From Lycocorax pyrrhopterus obiensis (lineage: Eukaryota; Chordata; Aves; Passeriformes; Paradisaeidae): DNA of 64,000 nt. Shown here piece by piece: positions 12,350-61,133 of the stretch (its first letter is position 1; each line of letters starts with the position of its first letter). The translations under genes and the position numbers were made by a program. The stretch covers positions 16,538,494-16,602,493 of the forward strand of contig JACSVZ010000002.1 in NCBI GenBank assembly GCA_014706295.1. The letters run 5' to 3'. Below the pieces are notes generated by a model. The model did not search any database and had not been told where the DNA came from. It worked only from the letters and a program-made list of their open reading frames with translations.

Positions 12350-12535
12350 AAACACTGAAGCAGGTTGCCCAGAGGCTCTGGAATACGCACCCTTGGAGGT
12401 AACTCCAAACTCAGCTGGGTAAAACCCTGAGTGACCTGGCCTAACACCCACAGCAGCCCTTCTCTGGGCAGGGCGCAGGTGAGACGAGTGCCAAAGGATC
12501 CTTCTGACCCAAGTTATTCCATGATTCTACAAAAC
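12350..12535 (+). mobile_element. CR1 LINE 3' fragment
   Basis: Forward CR1: aagcaggttgcccagaggct, tgagtgacctggcctaac, ending ttattccatgattctacaa. Confidence 0.75.
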
Positions 12536-13780
12536 TGTTGGAATCACTTCCAGGCTCAGTAAATGTTTGGGAGACCCAAGAATACAGAGACCGAGGACAG
12601 CTTTACCTTTCAAAATAAATAAATATTACCACAGAGCTTGTGAGCAGAGAAAACAGGCAGCCGTGGACAGAGCAGGAGATGAGCCCTGTTCCAAGTAGAG
12701 GGAAATGGAGTCTGACAGGGCAAACTGAAGAAGAGTTTTCAAACAAAAAAAGGCTGTGAAGCAGGGAGTCTCACCAGCGAGGCACATGTTGTTTCTTAAT
12801 TTCAAACGCTGTGCAGAAGGTCCCACATTCAAAAAACTGCATTTTCTCTCCCTACCCTGGTGTCTCTTCAGCTAGGTGCTGGCTCAGCCCTGGAGCCATT
12901 GTGACACTCAGGCCACAACCAAAGTCATGTCTGCATTTGCGAGCCTACCTGGGCTCTGCCTGAGAGAGACCTGGGCTGAATCATTCTCCTTTCTTCTTCC
13001 TTCTGGCAGGGTACAAATGCCCCAGAGACAGATGGTGGGCCCTGCTGTGGAAGAGAGAAGGTTCTGCCACCTCGGTTTGAAGGTGGGATTGAGCCCGGGC
13101 CTCCTGCTCACCTGAGAAATGATCTGACCATGAGTCCTGTGCAACAGGGACACAACTCAGCCACTTGAATGGGATCTGCTTGTTCTTTTGCTTTTCAGGC
13201 TTTTTCATACAGCTGCTCTTGGCTGGTTTATGTGGACTTAAAGTGGACAGTGGCAGGCACATTCTGTCACCACCTAGAGATGAGGCCACTAGGGATATTA
13301 AAAATTAATTGATTGTATGGCTGGGTCCCCACAGATCTTTGAAAAGAGGCAAGTACAAGCTGCTTAAATGTGGGGCACCAGCTATCCCTCTCAGCTCTCT
13401 TCTTAGGCATGTCAAGTATTTATCAGCTTGTTCCACCATCGAAATAAAACATCCCACCAATGGAGTTCCAGGTCTTTCTTCACTTGCACCAGTGGATTTC
13501 TTCCACATGGTGATGAACAGTAATCAAATTCTTTTGTCCTTTTTCTTGTGTTTGCTTCAATAGCAGCTTTCTCATCAAGGTGAGATTGATGCCAATAGGG
13601 GTAGACTGTAGATCTTACATATAATTAAATCATAACAATAGATAGGATATAACAGGACCTGAATACTAAAATCATATCTTGTAATTTCAGCTAAGTTACA
13701 CACACAAATATAAGGGTGACTACTTGAATCTATCATAAGGTTGTCTACAAGTACAGAGTCACAATAGGTTCTCATCCAGG
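12536..13780. other. Non-coding stretch, nothing recognised
   Basis: No convincing gene or repeat was recognised; several short unrelated frames lie on both strands. Confidence 0.4.
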
Positions 13781-15470
13781 CACATCCATTCCCTCAGGCT
13801 CATACTCTATGCTCCAGGGGATAGGGTGCAGCTCCGTTGTGATTAATTTTGGCACAACCTTTGGCTATATAGTATATACCATAGCACTGTGCATTGTTAA
13901 AACAAAAATGGTGCCTTTACAGTTGGTTGGGTTATAAGAGAAACTAACTAGTTAACACCAAGACTGGAATTTCCTTTTAAATCTACTTCCATTATCTCAG
14001 GTTACCTTTTGGATTTCAGTGGGCAAATTGCTTTCATCTCCTTTATAATTTCTGCCACAGTAAATTGCAGCCACAACTGAGAAGCACATGTGGTGCAGAA
14101 TGTACTAGAGTTGCCATACTGATTAGCATAAATAAAGAAGTGAGGGTCTCCACCTTGTGGGTCGAACTTGTTGATGTGTGAACCAAATTTAGTTCATGCT
14201 GGCAATGATTGCTCCTGCAAGGATAAGCAGTCCTTCAATGGTTAGCTTGATCTTCAGTGGGGGTGCATGGCATCATTCCCAGTATCATTCCTGGGAAGAG
14301 AAAACAATACAAGTCCTGGAGGGGTTAGTCCAAACAGTGGCTTAAGTTGTTTAACAGCTGAGGCTAGTGATAGAAGTCCTTTTTCCCCTCTCAGGATATC
14401 TCTGTTCTGTCTCTTTAAATGCAGCTGAGTTGAATAGTAAATATCTCTTTGGTCCGTCAGGGACAGTTTGGCCTTGACATTCCTCAGGTAGAATCTCAAC
14501 TTTCAATTCTTGAAGTGCTTGCCATACTGCTGTTGCTGCTTCCTCCACCTTTCTGGGGGACGGCTCCTGGGATTAGAGTTGCCCTCCCTGAGTGGGATGC
14601 TCTCTGAATTTGACTTATCAGCTTCGCAAAATTTAGCACAGCAGCGGTTAAAGGCACGGAATATCAAGACCCAGAATGTTTTCAATATGAACTTTAATTG
14701 CAGAGCGAGTAGCTGACATCCGTTTCTCAATGCCTCCTCCTCTCTTCTTTTCCCCGATCGCGCTCCGCAAGCATTGCCTCCGCCTGCAGCTCAGTGCCTC
14801 CTTCCCGACCCTACTGAGCTGCGAGCAGCCCTTGTGCCTGCAGCCTCTTGGAGCGCTCCAAGCAACGCCCTCGCCGGCAGCCTCTCCCTTTTCCTGACGG
14901 CGCTCAGCAGCGAGCAGCCTGCAGCCTACTCTCCCTTTCACCGTCGCGCTAGGCAGGAGGCAACACTTGCTACCGAAGCCTATTTCCTCTCTCATTTAAC
15001 TGATCCTGCAGTGCTTTCACCAAACCCTGCAGAGATCTAATAATTTCTCCCTCTGCCTGTTTGTTGGCATACCTCTCCTGTTGGGCAAAAAATAGGACAT
15101 AAAACTGCTTTACTTTTCCCCTTCCATACCTTTTGTTCACTTAACACCACATTTATATATTTAACCACTGCCTCAGGGCTATACCAATTTCCACTTGCAC
15201 ATTCTGTGCCCGGGGGAGTTGGGCATGCCTTATATTCTTCCCATCACTACCTATCTGGAATTCACGGATGATATCCCAAATGGACCCCTTTAACCATGGC
15301 ATCCTGTCCGTGATGCCAAAAAAGGGATGTCACACCCTTAAAGGGAAGGGAGCGCCCAAGATTTGTAAATGCTTATGGTTGAAAGAAACGACAAAACTTA
15401 GAGGGTCGGCAAAAAATCACGAAGTTTTATTATACACTTGGCATGGAAATTGGAATGTTAGTCCCTGACC
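13781..15470 (-). mobile_element. Possible degraded endogenous retrovirus
   Basis: On the minus strand an LTR-like poly(A) region (AATAAA, seen as TTTATT at about 15424-15431) is followed downstream by a leader-like stretch and short broken frames resembling a gag start. Nearer 14,200 there is a hydrophobic segment resembling an envelope tail. Stops and length changes break every frame. The assignment rests on layout more than on a clear motif, so it is tentative. Confidence 0.35.
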
Positions 15471-15482
15471 TACTATACAAGC

Positions 15483-15536
15483 AGAAGGAAGGAAGGAAGG
15501 AAGGAAGGAAGGAAGGAAGGAAGGAAGGAAGGAAGG
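15483..15536. repeat. (GGAA)n microsatellite
   Basis: About 13 uninterrupted GGAA units. GGAA arrays can bind ETS-family factors, but nothing here shows a role. Confidence 0.95.
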
Positions 15537-15939
15537 CCAAACAGTAATTCGCTGGAATCTCATTTTGAAACTTCCAGCAAATGCAACATAACAAAAGACA
15601 GATTGTGCCTTCATCCAAAAAATACCAGGAAGCCTGACTTGCTGGAAGTCCTATTACTAGTTCCTGGCCCTGCCCCAAGAAGCATATTTTATCATATTAG
15701 AACTTAATATAAAGTGCATTAATAGGCCAGGGAACAAGGACAAGCATTCAGATTCTGGGAGAGCACTGGCATGTATTACCTGCTTGAACACCACTCTGAA
15801 TTGAGAGTTGGTGGAGCTATCTTTCCATGCTGTAGGCCAGATCCTCAAGCCTCAGAGCTAACCCAAAGGCACTAGCCTGTGCCCAATGCGTACCCTGACT
15901 AGGTAGCTACTGCCACCAAGCCAGTTCCTAGGTTTCAAC

Positions 15940-15972
15940 AAGTTAGAAGCTACAGGAAATAGCTTCTAACTT
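15940..15972. repeat. Perfect inverted repeat, 12-bp arms
   Basis: Arms AAGTTAGAAGCT and AGCTTCTAACTT are separated by nine bases. Confidence 0.9.
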
Positions 15973-17077
15973 GCCTGTCTGACATACCTGTCTCAGAACA
16001 CCTGTGCATGGAAAAGGGAATCACCAGGATCCAACCTGCCCTAGGTGCTGAGCACAGCAGGAGATATATAACGCTGCTCAGAGCCTGGCTGGCTATTTTA
16101 CACTCACAGGTGCCAAGCCTGTCCTCCCCAGATGGGAGAAATACCTACAACTTTTCTGCAACTACTGGCAGGAGAGGAGAGAGTTGCTTCTTTCAAAGGC
16201 AAGGAGAAGAAGTGCCTGCCTGTGACATGTTGTCTGGACACCTCTCTAGCACTGTCACACCTGAGCTTAATGTTCTTCTAAGCCCGAAACCACTCAAATC
16301 ACTGTCATCAGTGTCAAGAACACCAGGCTGCAGGATAGTTTTTGGACTTGGAAAGATCCTTTCTATCATTACTACTGGATAACGCTCTGGCACATTACAC
16401 AGGTGATATTCTTGGGACTTGCCAATTGGAATCTCTAACCCTTGTTTCAAAGTCTTTTATTTCTTTCACTGTCACTTTGCCGTTTTATAAACCTGTACAC
16501 TGACAGAGCAAACACTGCAAGATGTACATCACCACTGTCTGTGTTTTGCTCTCAGATAGAAGAATAATGCACAGTAGCGAAGTAACGACTGCAGCAGCTT
16601 CGGGGAAAACACTAAAAAAGCCGATGACGTCTAGAGGATGAAATGTAGGCGCGGTGCCGTGCCGGGAAGCGGCAGGGTCTGCATGGAGCCAGAGCCAGGC
16701 TCCAGGCAGCGGCTCAGCACGGCGGGCTCTGGAAACGGGCCGGTCCCCGCGGAACCAAAGCCGAAGGGGAAACGGAGGGCAGGGGGGACACGAACCCGGG
16801 GCGGGGCGCGGCGGGGAGAGCCTGGTCTGCCCGCCCGGCCCCCCCTGCCTCCACCCGGGAGGCGGCGGAAGCCCCGCTGAGTCACGGCGGGGGCGGTTCT
16901 GCCCGCTGAAAAACGTGGTCCGAGGTCCTGACGGGCAGAGGGCGGCTCTGAACTCCTGTCACTGTCCTTTCCCTCTCCTCTCCTCTCCGGCGCCGGCACA
17001 GACCGCACCGTCGGGCCCCGGCGTGGGACGCGCCCGCGGCGAGGAGCTGCCGCCGGCAGCCCGTGCCCGCCTCGCCC

Positions 17078-22817
<5,740 letters not shown>

Positions 22818-22927
22818 AGATTGTTCATGACTAAGTTTAATGTATTATAATTTATATTTATTTTATGTAGATTCAATTGCAAAGACTGTCAGGGAATATA
22901 AGACATGAAGAAAATGAAGGACAAAAA

Positions 22928-22933
22928 AATAAA
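22928..22933 (+). terminator. Candidate poly(A) signal of PTCHD3
   Basis: AATAAA lies about 110 bases after the PTCHD3 stop codon and is the first canonical signal downstream. Whether it is the one used is an inference. Confidence 0.5.
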
Positions 22934-25469
22934 CACAACAGGGAAGCAAAGGCTTCAGAAAAGCCAGGCAAGAAAAAGAACAGAACAAATTAAAACTTAG
23001 AGATTCCATTTGTATTTCTCATTTTTGTGTGTTCTTGCCTCAGCATCTTAATGTTGTTAAATATTTTTTTGTGTTTACTGAATGTATTAAAATTATTATA
23101 AACACTGACCACTGCATCAGGTTAATGGACTACGTTACGTGTTTGTCAGGATGTGTTCACAGTGGGGAAGAGTATCTTCTACTGGACTGCATTTTCCACC
23201 TGTTTGCCTTGATGCTGTAACTCATCCCAACACTGAACCGGAAGACAGTTTTTGCCCAAGAGGCTCAAATCTGGGTGTTTTACAGCAAGATTACAAAAGG
23301 TCAGAACTGTCTCAGACTGCAATAACTCATAAGCCCTCAGGTGACAAAATCTGCTTGTTCCTAATGCAGCACAAGAAACCCTTGGGGAAGACTCACCCCA
23401 AGCTGACGTTTTCTGTTCAAAGCCTTTTCTTGGTGTCCCATTTTCTAGCTAAGGTTGAACATCTGGTACCTTTAAGAAGTTTGTGTGTAGCTTCTGAGCT
23501 CAACATCAAAACCTAGTGCTGAGTCTCAGAATTACAACTAGCAGCATTAAATTTCCAGGACAGGGCACTAACGACAAAGCTAGATTTGGGAAAAAACAAA
23601 ATGAAACAAAACCCCAACCCCATGCACTAGAGTCCCCCCTTCTCCCATTAAATGTTTCATGGTCAATACCAGTGCTCTAATGGCAAATGCTGCAGCCATT
23701 TATGCACTGATGATGCTGTGAAAGGAGCAGATGATGATCTTATGTTGGCCAACACCAGAGGAAGGCCTCTTAATAAACACTAGAATGTAAGTCGTGCTTT
23801 TGGAAAGAGAGAAAGGAAATCTCCTGAGGGAAGTAGAGAGAGTGGCCTATTTGAAGTTGTACTCTCACCTCTCATCGTGTTGTTTGGCCATGTTTTAGAA
23901 GCAAAAATAGCTCTCCTTGCTTCTAGCCAAAATTTCCAAGCAGATCAAGAGAGCAGAAAGTTAGGAATGGCTTGACTGCTCTAACTTCACAGCCAGTTTA
24001 AAGGATTGAGATTTAGAAAACTGTTCTGACATTTCAGCTGACTCAGATCATCAGAGAGTAGGAAGCAGCCAGAAGGAGCAGGTCACAACTTTCACTGGAA
24101 GTTTGTATTTCCTTTGGATTAAGCTTGCTGGTAGAATTCTGGCATGCCAGCCTCAGGAATACAGAACATTCAGAATTATGTCCAAGTTTGAATGTCTTAT
24201 TTTTATGTGTCACTCTACTTGTGACCACTTTAGACGTATCTAAAAAGCAAACAGTCCATCTAAGCAGCTAGCTCTGCCCTGTTTTCAACAGCAGGAGGCC
24301 GTTCCTACTTAAAGGTACTGAGGTTATTCTCACCCTCTGATTGATTTCTGGAAGCTGCTTTTGTGGTTATGGTGTGTGTGCCCTGGCTGGACACTAGAGC
24401 GGGGGCAGGGACAGCAATTGGGGTTGCAGTCAGTTCATCACAGGTTGTCTCTGCTGCTCCTCTCTCCTCAGGGCAAGGAGGACTCTCACTCTCACCCTGC
24501 TACATCTTCATTGACCTTGGTGTCTGCAGAGCTGTTTCTCTCACATATTCACTCCTCTCTCTCTGGCTGCACTTGCTTTTGGGCAGAGCTTCTTCCCCTT
24601 CATAAGTGCGTTGTCTCAGAGGCTTCACCACCAGGGCTGATGGGCTCAGCCTTGGACAGGGTTAGGTCCTCCTAGAGCTGTCTGGCAGTGCTCTGTTGGA
24701 CATAGGGAAGCTTCTGGCATCTTCTCCCAGATGCCACGCATGTAGCCTCCTCATTACAAAAACCCTGCCACACAAACCCAAGCCAGTGCTCTCCTATCTC
24801 TGCCCAGTAATTATGAAAGTAGAAATTCCAGCTCCTAGATGCTCCCAAGAACACCAGTGGTCAAATCCAATGTCTCAACAGACAAGTTTCTTGGAAACCC
24901 CGGAGATGTTACATGCACAAAACCAACTAGGAATGACAGACACTAAACTCTTCAGTAACACTTGTGTTGTTAAATTGGCCAGAAAGCAAAGATACCTTTT
25001 ATACTTTATGGCTAAGCTTGTAACAATCTTTCATGACCCAATGATATATCACTATTTTTTTTCCTTTTTGAGACTATCCTACTTCTATGCATATAGCAAG
25101 AAGCTTTTGAAAAAGAAAAATAAGTTGGACTTCAAGGACTTACCCCCCAAAACAAGATCATTCAATAGAGATTTTAGTAACTTCAAACAAGAAAAGGTTT
25201 TTTTGCTTCTCTTCTAAATGCAAATTCACATTATGCAGCTGGAAAAGATCCCTTTCAAGTCCCACTACTGAAGTGGCAATTGAAAAAGGTGTGAATTTCT
25301 AGGGAGAACATTCCCTAGAAATCTCATTTAGAGAGAGTGCAATTTTGCCAGAATTCTTAAATTTATTTACAATTTTAAATGTTTTATACACCTCCATTTA
25401 CATACTAGGGAACTTGGTATTACATTTTATAGCGATTTACAGGGAACAAAAAGAAAACCAATGTGCATA
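22934..25469. other. Intergenic stretch between convergent PTCHD3 and YME1L1
   Basis: No exon was recognised. The segment at about 24361-24880 looks like a dispersed avian repeat (gatgggctcagccttggaca and aaaaccctgccacacaaacc are phrases that recur in bird genomes), but the family could not be named. Confidence 0.4.
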
Positions 25470-27107
25470 ATTAAAATTAACCTTTATTACTCCAAAAACA
25501 GATGCCAAATATGCAGTATATTTCTGTTTCTGTTGGCATATTTCTGAAATACAACTGTAAGTAGTCAGCCTAGACATTTCCTATACTGTTTTATAACATT
25601 TCGACTCCCACACTGAGCGGGATGTCACTATAGTAAGCTGACAAAAACAGGCAGAAAGAAAGCTGATCTCATTTTGAAAGGGAAAAAAACCCCCATGTGC
25701 TCTTACTAAAAAAAATAGGTTATAATCAAGCATTACACTCAGAAAATTCTAAAATACTATGTTACTTCTGGTTTTACGTGTAGCTACCAGTTTCCAATCA
25801 CATTTATTGGCACCAGCCCAGCTATTTTAATGTCCAAGAATGGTAACCCTCGACATTTATACGCTAATACATGCCCTCTGCAACAGAAGCTTGGAATCCC
25901 ACAAGGCTACAACTGATTGTGCAGAAGGATTATGATCAAAATGTGTTATTCCTAAAAACCAGTTCCATGAGATCAGAAGAATACTGGCATATAATTGCTA
26001 GCCATCACTTCCACTTGATTGGAAACGGCTCTTGTTTTCAAAACTTTTTTTGTATTTTCTTAGAATTTCCCGAGGTTTCTGTAAGGGTTGAAAGAAAAGG
26101 TTTTACTTCCCTATTTCTACCACAGAACAGAACTGGGAATGTTACTTGAAATAACACATGCTTCAAACATTTTCTGAATTACTCTTCAGTGAGCAATGTT
26201 GTCCTCTTCAAAGAGATTACCTGTTGGATTATCAAACGCCCATACATAGTATTAATAGAAACTAGTTCTGTAGAATCTCCAGCAGTGTAAAAAGCAGTGT
26301 CATCAAAGCACTGTCATCTGTCTACTGCAGTAATAAAAATTTTAAGAAACTTGTCAGCAGCACATCAGAGGTCACAGGTATTTCTCTTATCCCTGCTACA
26401 GTTCTACCCAAAACATGGTCCAAAGAGGCTTAGATACGTTTAGCCTGTTGTTTTTGCATTAAAATTTCTCTCCCAGCCATACACGCGTGTATTTTAACCC
26501 CAAGAGTACTGGAAACATGACCACTAATATTTTTGTCTAGCATGGTGCTCCCACAATGTAGCTTGTTCATCCTTTGAGATGTTTTGTTACATTTCTAAAT
26601 AAAAGCCTTTAGTAGTGATCTCTAGCCTCAAACAGAGCATGAGCAATAGCTACACGACATCCTACTGCTTTACATCTCAGTCTGTCACTCTCCTTAACAC
26701 ATTCCAGAGCACATATTGTGGGGTATCACTTCAAAAGCACATGGAGCAGCATGGCCCAGGAAGCTGTGCCAACACACACCAGTGTATCTGCATGTTTTTC
26801 TTCTCAGCTTCAACACATTTGATTGAATCAAAATGCTGAATTCAACCCTGAGATTTATCCTTCTGAGTAACTTCTTGTGCGAAGAGTATAGGGAGCAGAG
26901 GATGAGGAACTTGCTTTATTTTGTGTCTTATTCTGATGAGACACAACAAATAGATGAGTAACAGAAGCTCACAAGAGACAGACTAATATTAAAGTGACAC
27001 TAATGCCATACACACATCAGGAAGAGAAAAAAAGGCTATGCTGCGTAAGACTACGGCATTGCTAGATGTACATTCTTCAAATTATCAGTTACATATCCCA
27101 GAATTTA
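25470..27107 (-). other. YME1L1: Probable 3' UTR of YME1L1
   Basis: AT-rich, repeat-poor sequence follows the stop on the minus strand. AATAAA on that strand occurs at 26915-26920, 25803-25808 and 25483-25488 (seen as TTTATT on +). The last gives a UTR of about 1.6 kb. Which is used is unknown. Confidence 0.5.
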
Positions 27108-43508
<16,401 letters not shown>

Positions 43509-43881
43509 CCTCCTGGCGGGGCCGGCGGCGGCCGCAGGCGCCTCTCCCGCCTCCCAGCCCAGCCGCAGGAGCCCGCCCGCTGTGGCCGCCGGCGGCTGAG
43601 GAAGCGCCGAGGCTCCGCTCCGGGAAATGGCCGCCCCGCGGCCGCGCTGACCGGGCCGAGCCGCCCCGGAAGCGGCGCGAGCCGAAAGAGCTTCCGGGCC
43701 GCTGCTGCCGCTGCCCCGCGCAGCCGCCGCAGCCGCCGCCTCGAGGCGCAGGCGGAAGAGGGGAGCGGGCACAGCCGGGGCCGGCGGTGCTCGGGCAGGG
43801 CCCCGCGGGGCACCCGCTCTCACCCGGGGGCGGTGCACCTGCCAGAGGGACCTGCCCCTGCTCGGGGTCATCGCCCCCGGG

Positions 43882-44330
43882 TGTTGTCCCGAACGGGGGC
43901 TCGTTAACCGGCGCGCAGCGCCAATTCACACACCCAGGCGAGGTGTTTCCAATTTTTATTCTAGTTTGCACAAAGTAGGGACATAGGTGGTAACCCACGA
44001 AAGGCTGGCTCACCAATCGTCAAAATTTGACACTGTACATTTTAACAAAGGCCTCAGCATTCATTGGTTACAAATTACACAAGTCTAATTTTAATTAGTT
44101 CAACCCCCTATTTGGTAGCTATAGATCCCTCTTTTCATGCTAATCAGTCTGCAGGTGCAGTTCTTCCTTCCCTTTAAGTCTGGGGTCCCTTTTGAGTCGG
44201 TGGTCAGTGAGTTGGTGGTCAGGGTCTCTCACTGCCAGAATTTCCTTTTCCCAGTTACTGCTCAGTCCTGACTTCACTCCTGGTGGCTCTTATCCAGACA
44301 GCCCGTTTGTCTTGGGATTGTCTTTGCTCT
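43882..44330 (-). mobile_element. Probable LTR upstream of YME1L1
   Basis: Minus-strand unit ending CCGTTCGGGACAACA at 43882, with AATAAA (agaataaaaattgg) about 75 bases earlier (TTTATT at 43955-43960). The far end is not resolved; 44330 is an estimate. It abuts the YME1L1 CpG island. Confidence 0.5.
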
Positions 44331-44384
44331 TCCTTAAAACAAAAGATTAGCCAAGTGTATGATGTTCCTAAAGCAACAGAGGAT

Positions 44385-44530
44385 AGGGAGGTGCTTTGAG
44401 ACAGCCAGCACAGCTTCACCAGAGGAAAATCCTCTCTGACCAACCTAGTGGCCTCTTATAATGGAGTAACTATATCAGTGGATAAGGGAAGGGCTACAGA
44501 TGTCATTTATCTGGACTTCTGTAAAGCCAG
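44385..44530 (+). mobile_element. CR1 reverse-transcriptase fragment
   Basis: One frame (44400-44528) reads [16 protein letters not shown], then [17 protein letters not shown], a well-known block of the CR1 ORF2 reverse transcriptase. Truncated at both ends; a relic. Confidence 0.8.
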
Positions 44531-45884
44531 TTATCTTGAGGGTTTATTAGTGTTTTCTTTCTTTCAACTGACCACTGCTCTTCACTGAAAGTGCTACCCC
44601 ACACCAACTTACAGTGCTCTGGATGAGTGCAGCCCCAGTGCTGCCTCCCCCTGCCTTTGTGTACATCTCTTCTGTTTTCCACTAGCACTCTCGTGATCAA
44701 AGTCATGTAGCTCAGCTTGCTGATTTGGCAGAAACCTCACCTGACAACAGCAGAAAAACCTAAAAGGTGATGACCATTTACCTGGATCCACCCCATGAAG
44801 CAGGTTTCCACGTAGCTGCACAACGGCTCATGCTGCCTCGAGGGAAGGGAGTGACGGCATTACCCTCTCTCCACTGAGCTCAGGCTGTAGTGGAGTACAC
44901 GCTTCTGTTGCACTTACATTGCTGGCATAACCTGATGTCTGCACAGGATGCCAGCGCAAGAAGCAACCCCCCTTCTCTCAGCTGGGTTTTTCTGCTGGCA
45001 TTGCACCCGGTGAGACACACCTAAACTAACATTGCAGAGTTAAATGACAAACGCAGACAACGGCACATTGTATTTAATACCGTTACGAAGCTAATTTAAA
45101 ACATGTTTTCTACATTTGCTCATTAAATTGCACATATTGCTGGGATCTGTGGGACAGCAGCTCTCTGTCACACATAGAAGCAAGGCGTCTCTGAGCAGGG
45201 TCAGATTGTGAGTGATGTGTCTTGGAGCAAAACAAGGGCCTAATGACTAATCTGCTGTGTGAAAGGAGACCCACTGTTCTGCGCTGACCTCTGCAGCGAC
45301 AGCTCTTTGCTGGTGCACAGGCTGCAACAGAGCAATTAAGATGGGTGTGAATGAAACCTGAACAGTAATGTATATGTGAAAGCAACATAAAAGCAGTAAG
45401 GCAAGGGTTAAAAAAGTGACCTAGAACACAGCTGAGAGCAGTAAAACTGGTAAACACTGCGGGCTGTGCAGTGTAAACAGAGCAGAAGGCCTGTGCTCTG
45501 AGAACAGGAGGATGGCAGCTAGGTCAGAGTAAACTGTAAATGCCATGCCTGCCCCTGCTGTCACAAGAGGGAGGCAGAATGTAGCCACGGAGATACCCAA
45601 AATAAGGAAACAAATTGCAGAACAGCCCTGCCTAAGATAAATAGCAGATGAAGTAATCAAGAAGTGGTGGGAAGCAACAGATTACATTAACACAACTCCT
45701 GACCAGTACAGACCCACCCAGGGAGCAGTTTGCCATCACCAACCCAGAGAACACCAAGAGACAGTAAGGGATGAACAGCAGTAGTGATAACTGAACAGGG
45801 CGTGTTCTGTGGCACACAAGCCCTCCTGGCTGTACCATTTGGACACAGGTCTTGGAGCTATCAAGTATGCAAGCGTGAGAAAAT
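44531..45884. other. Non-coding stretch between YME1L1 and MASTL
   Basis: No exon was recognised; several short frames occur on the minus strand without a domain. It lies between the two CpG islands. Confidence 0.4.
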
Positions 45885-46010
45885 TATAGAAACATAGAGT
45901 ATTCTTGAGTTGGAAGGGACCCATCAGGATCATCGAGTCCAGCTCCTGTCCCTGCACAGGACGCCACAACAATCATACCATGTGCCCCAGAGTGTTGTCC
46001 AAATGTTTCT
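45885..46010 (-). mobile_element. CR1 LINE 3' fragment
   Basis: Reverse-complement CR1: agaaacatagagtattcttg, ttggaagggacccatcagga, ccaaatgtttcttgaactta. Confidence 0.8.
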
Positions 46011-46359
46011 TGAACTTAGATGTGAGTGAAGCATATGAGAAAGGATAATGTGGGCCCAAAGTCAGGTTTTTTTTCTTTCCAAATAAATATGATCTTCCAG
46101 TTCCTTAATGTCTCACACCAAGCTCTGTTGTCCTACACCTTCAAGCCTCCCACGGGAATGAGGGAACAGTACTTGCTCCTAGCAAGTTACACCCTAGTGC
46201 CAAACACGACACCTAGATGACCACCTGAGCAGCGGTCAGGCAGCCCAAAGGCGTGGTGCTGTGTCACGGGCACGTTCTCAGCGCGGCACAGGACTGAGCG
46301 GGCGCTGCTCGACTGCGGGCTCCGCCATGGCCGGCGCCTCCCGCGGCCGCCGCGCGGGG

Positions 46360-46369
46360 TCTCGCGAGA
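46360..46369. promoter_or_regulatory. TCTCGCGAGA palindrome (BANP-type site)
   Basis: A perfect 10-bp palindrome known as a strong CpG-island promoter element bound by BANP when unmethylated. It lies 79 bp upstream of the ATG at 46448. Recognition is by exact motif; activity is inferred. Confidence 0.7.
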
Positions 46370-46413
46370 GCTCCCGCTGCCCGTTGGTGACGGCGCGGGC
46401 GGGGCGGGGCCGC

Positions 46414-46419
46414 TTTGAA
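46414..46419 (+). promoter_or_regulatory. TTTGAA, candidate CHR cell-cycle element
   Basis: TTTGAA preceded by GC-rich sequence (ggggccgc) fits a CDE/CHR arrangement, bound by MuvB/DREAM in promoters of G2/M genes. It lies 29 bp before the ATG at 46448, a usual distance for such short-leader promoters. MASTL is a mitotic gene, which fits. The six-base motif alone could be chance. Confidence 0.5.
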
Positions 46420-46447
46420 TCGCGGCGGGCCCGGGGCCGGGTGCGCC

Positions 46448-61133
<14,686 letters not shown>

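Noticed and set aside
14774..15040. GC-rich 88-codon frame as a possible CpG-island gene
   Set aside because: It lies in a region better explained as degraded retroviral sequence on the other strand; no splice or domain evidence.
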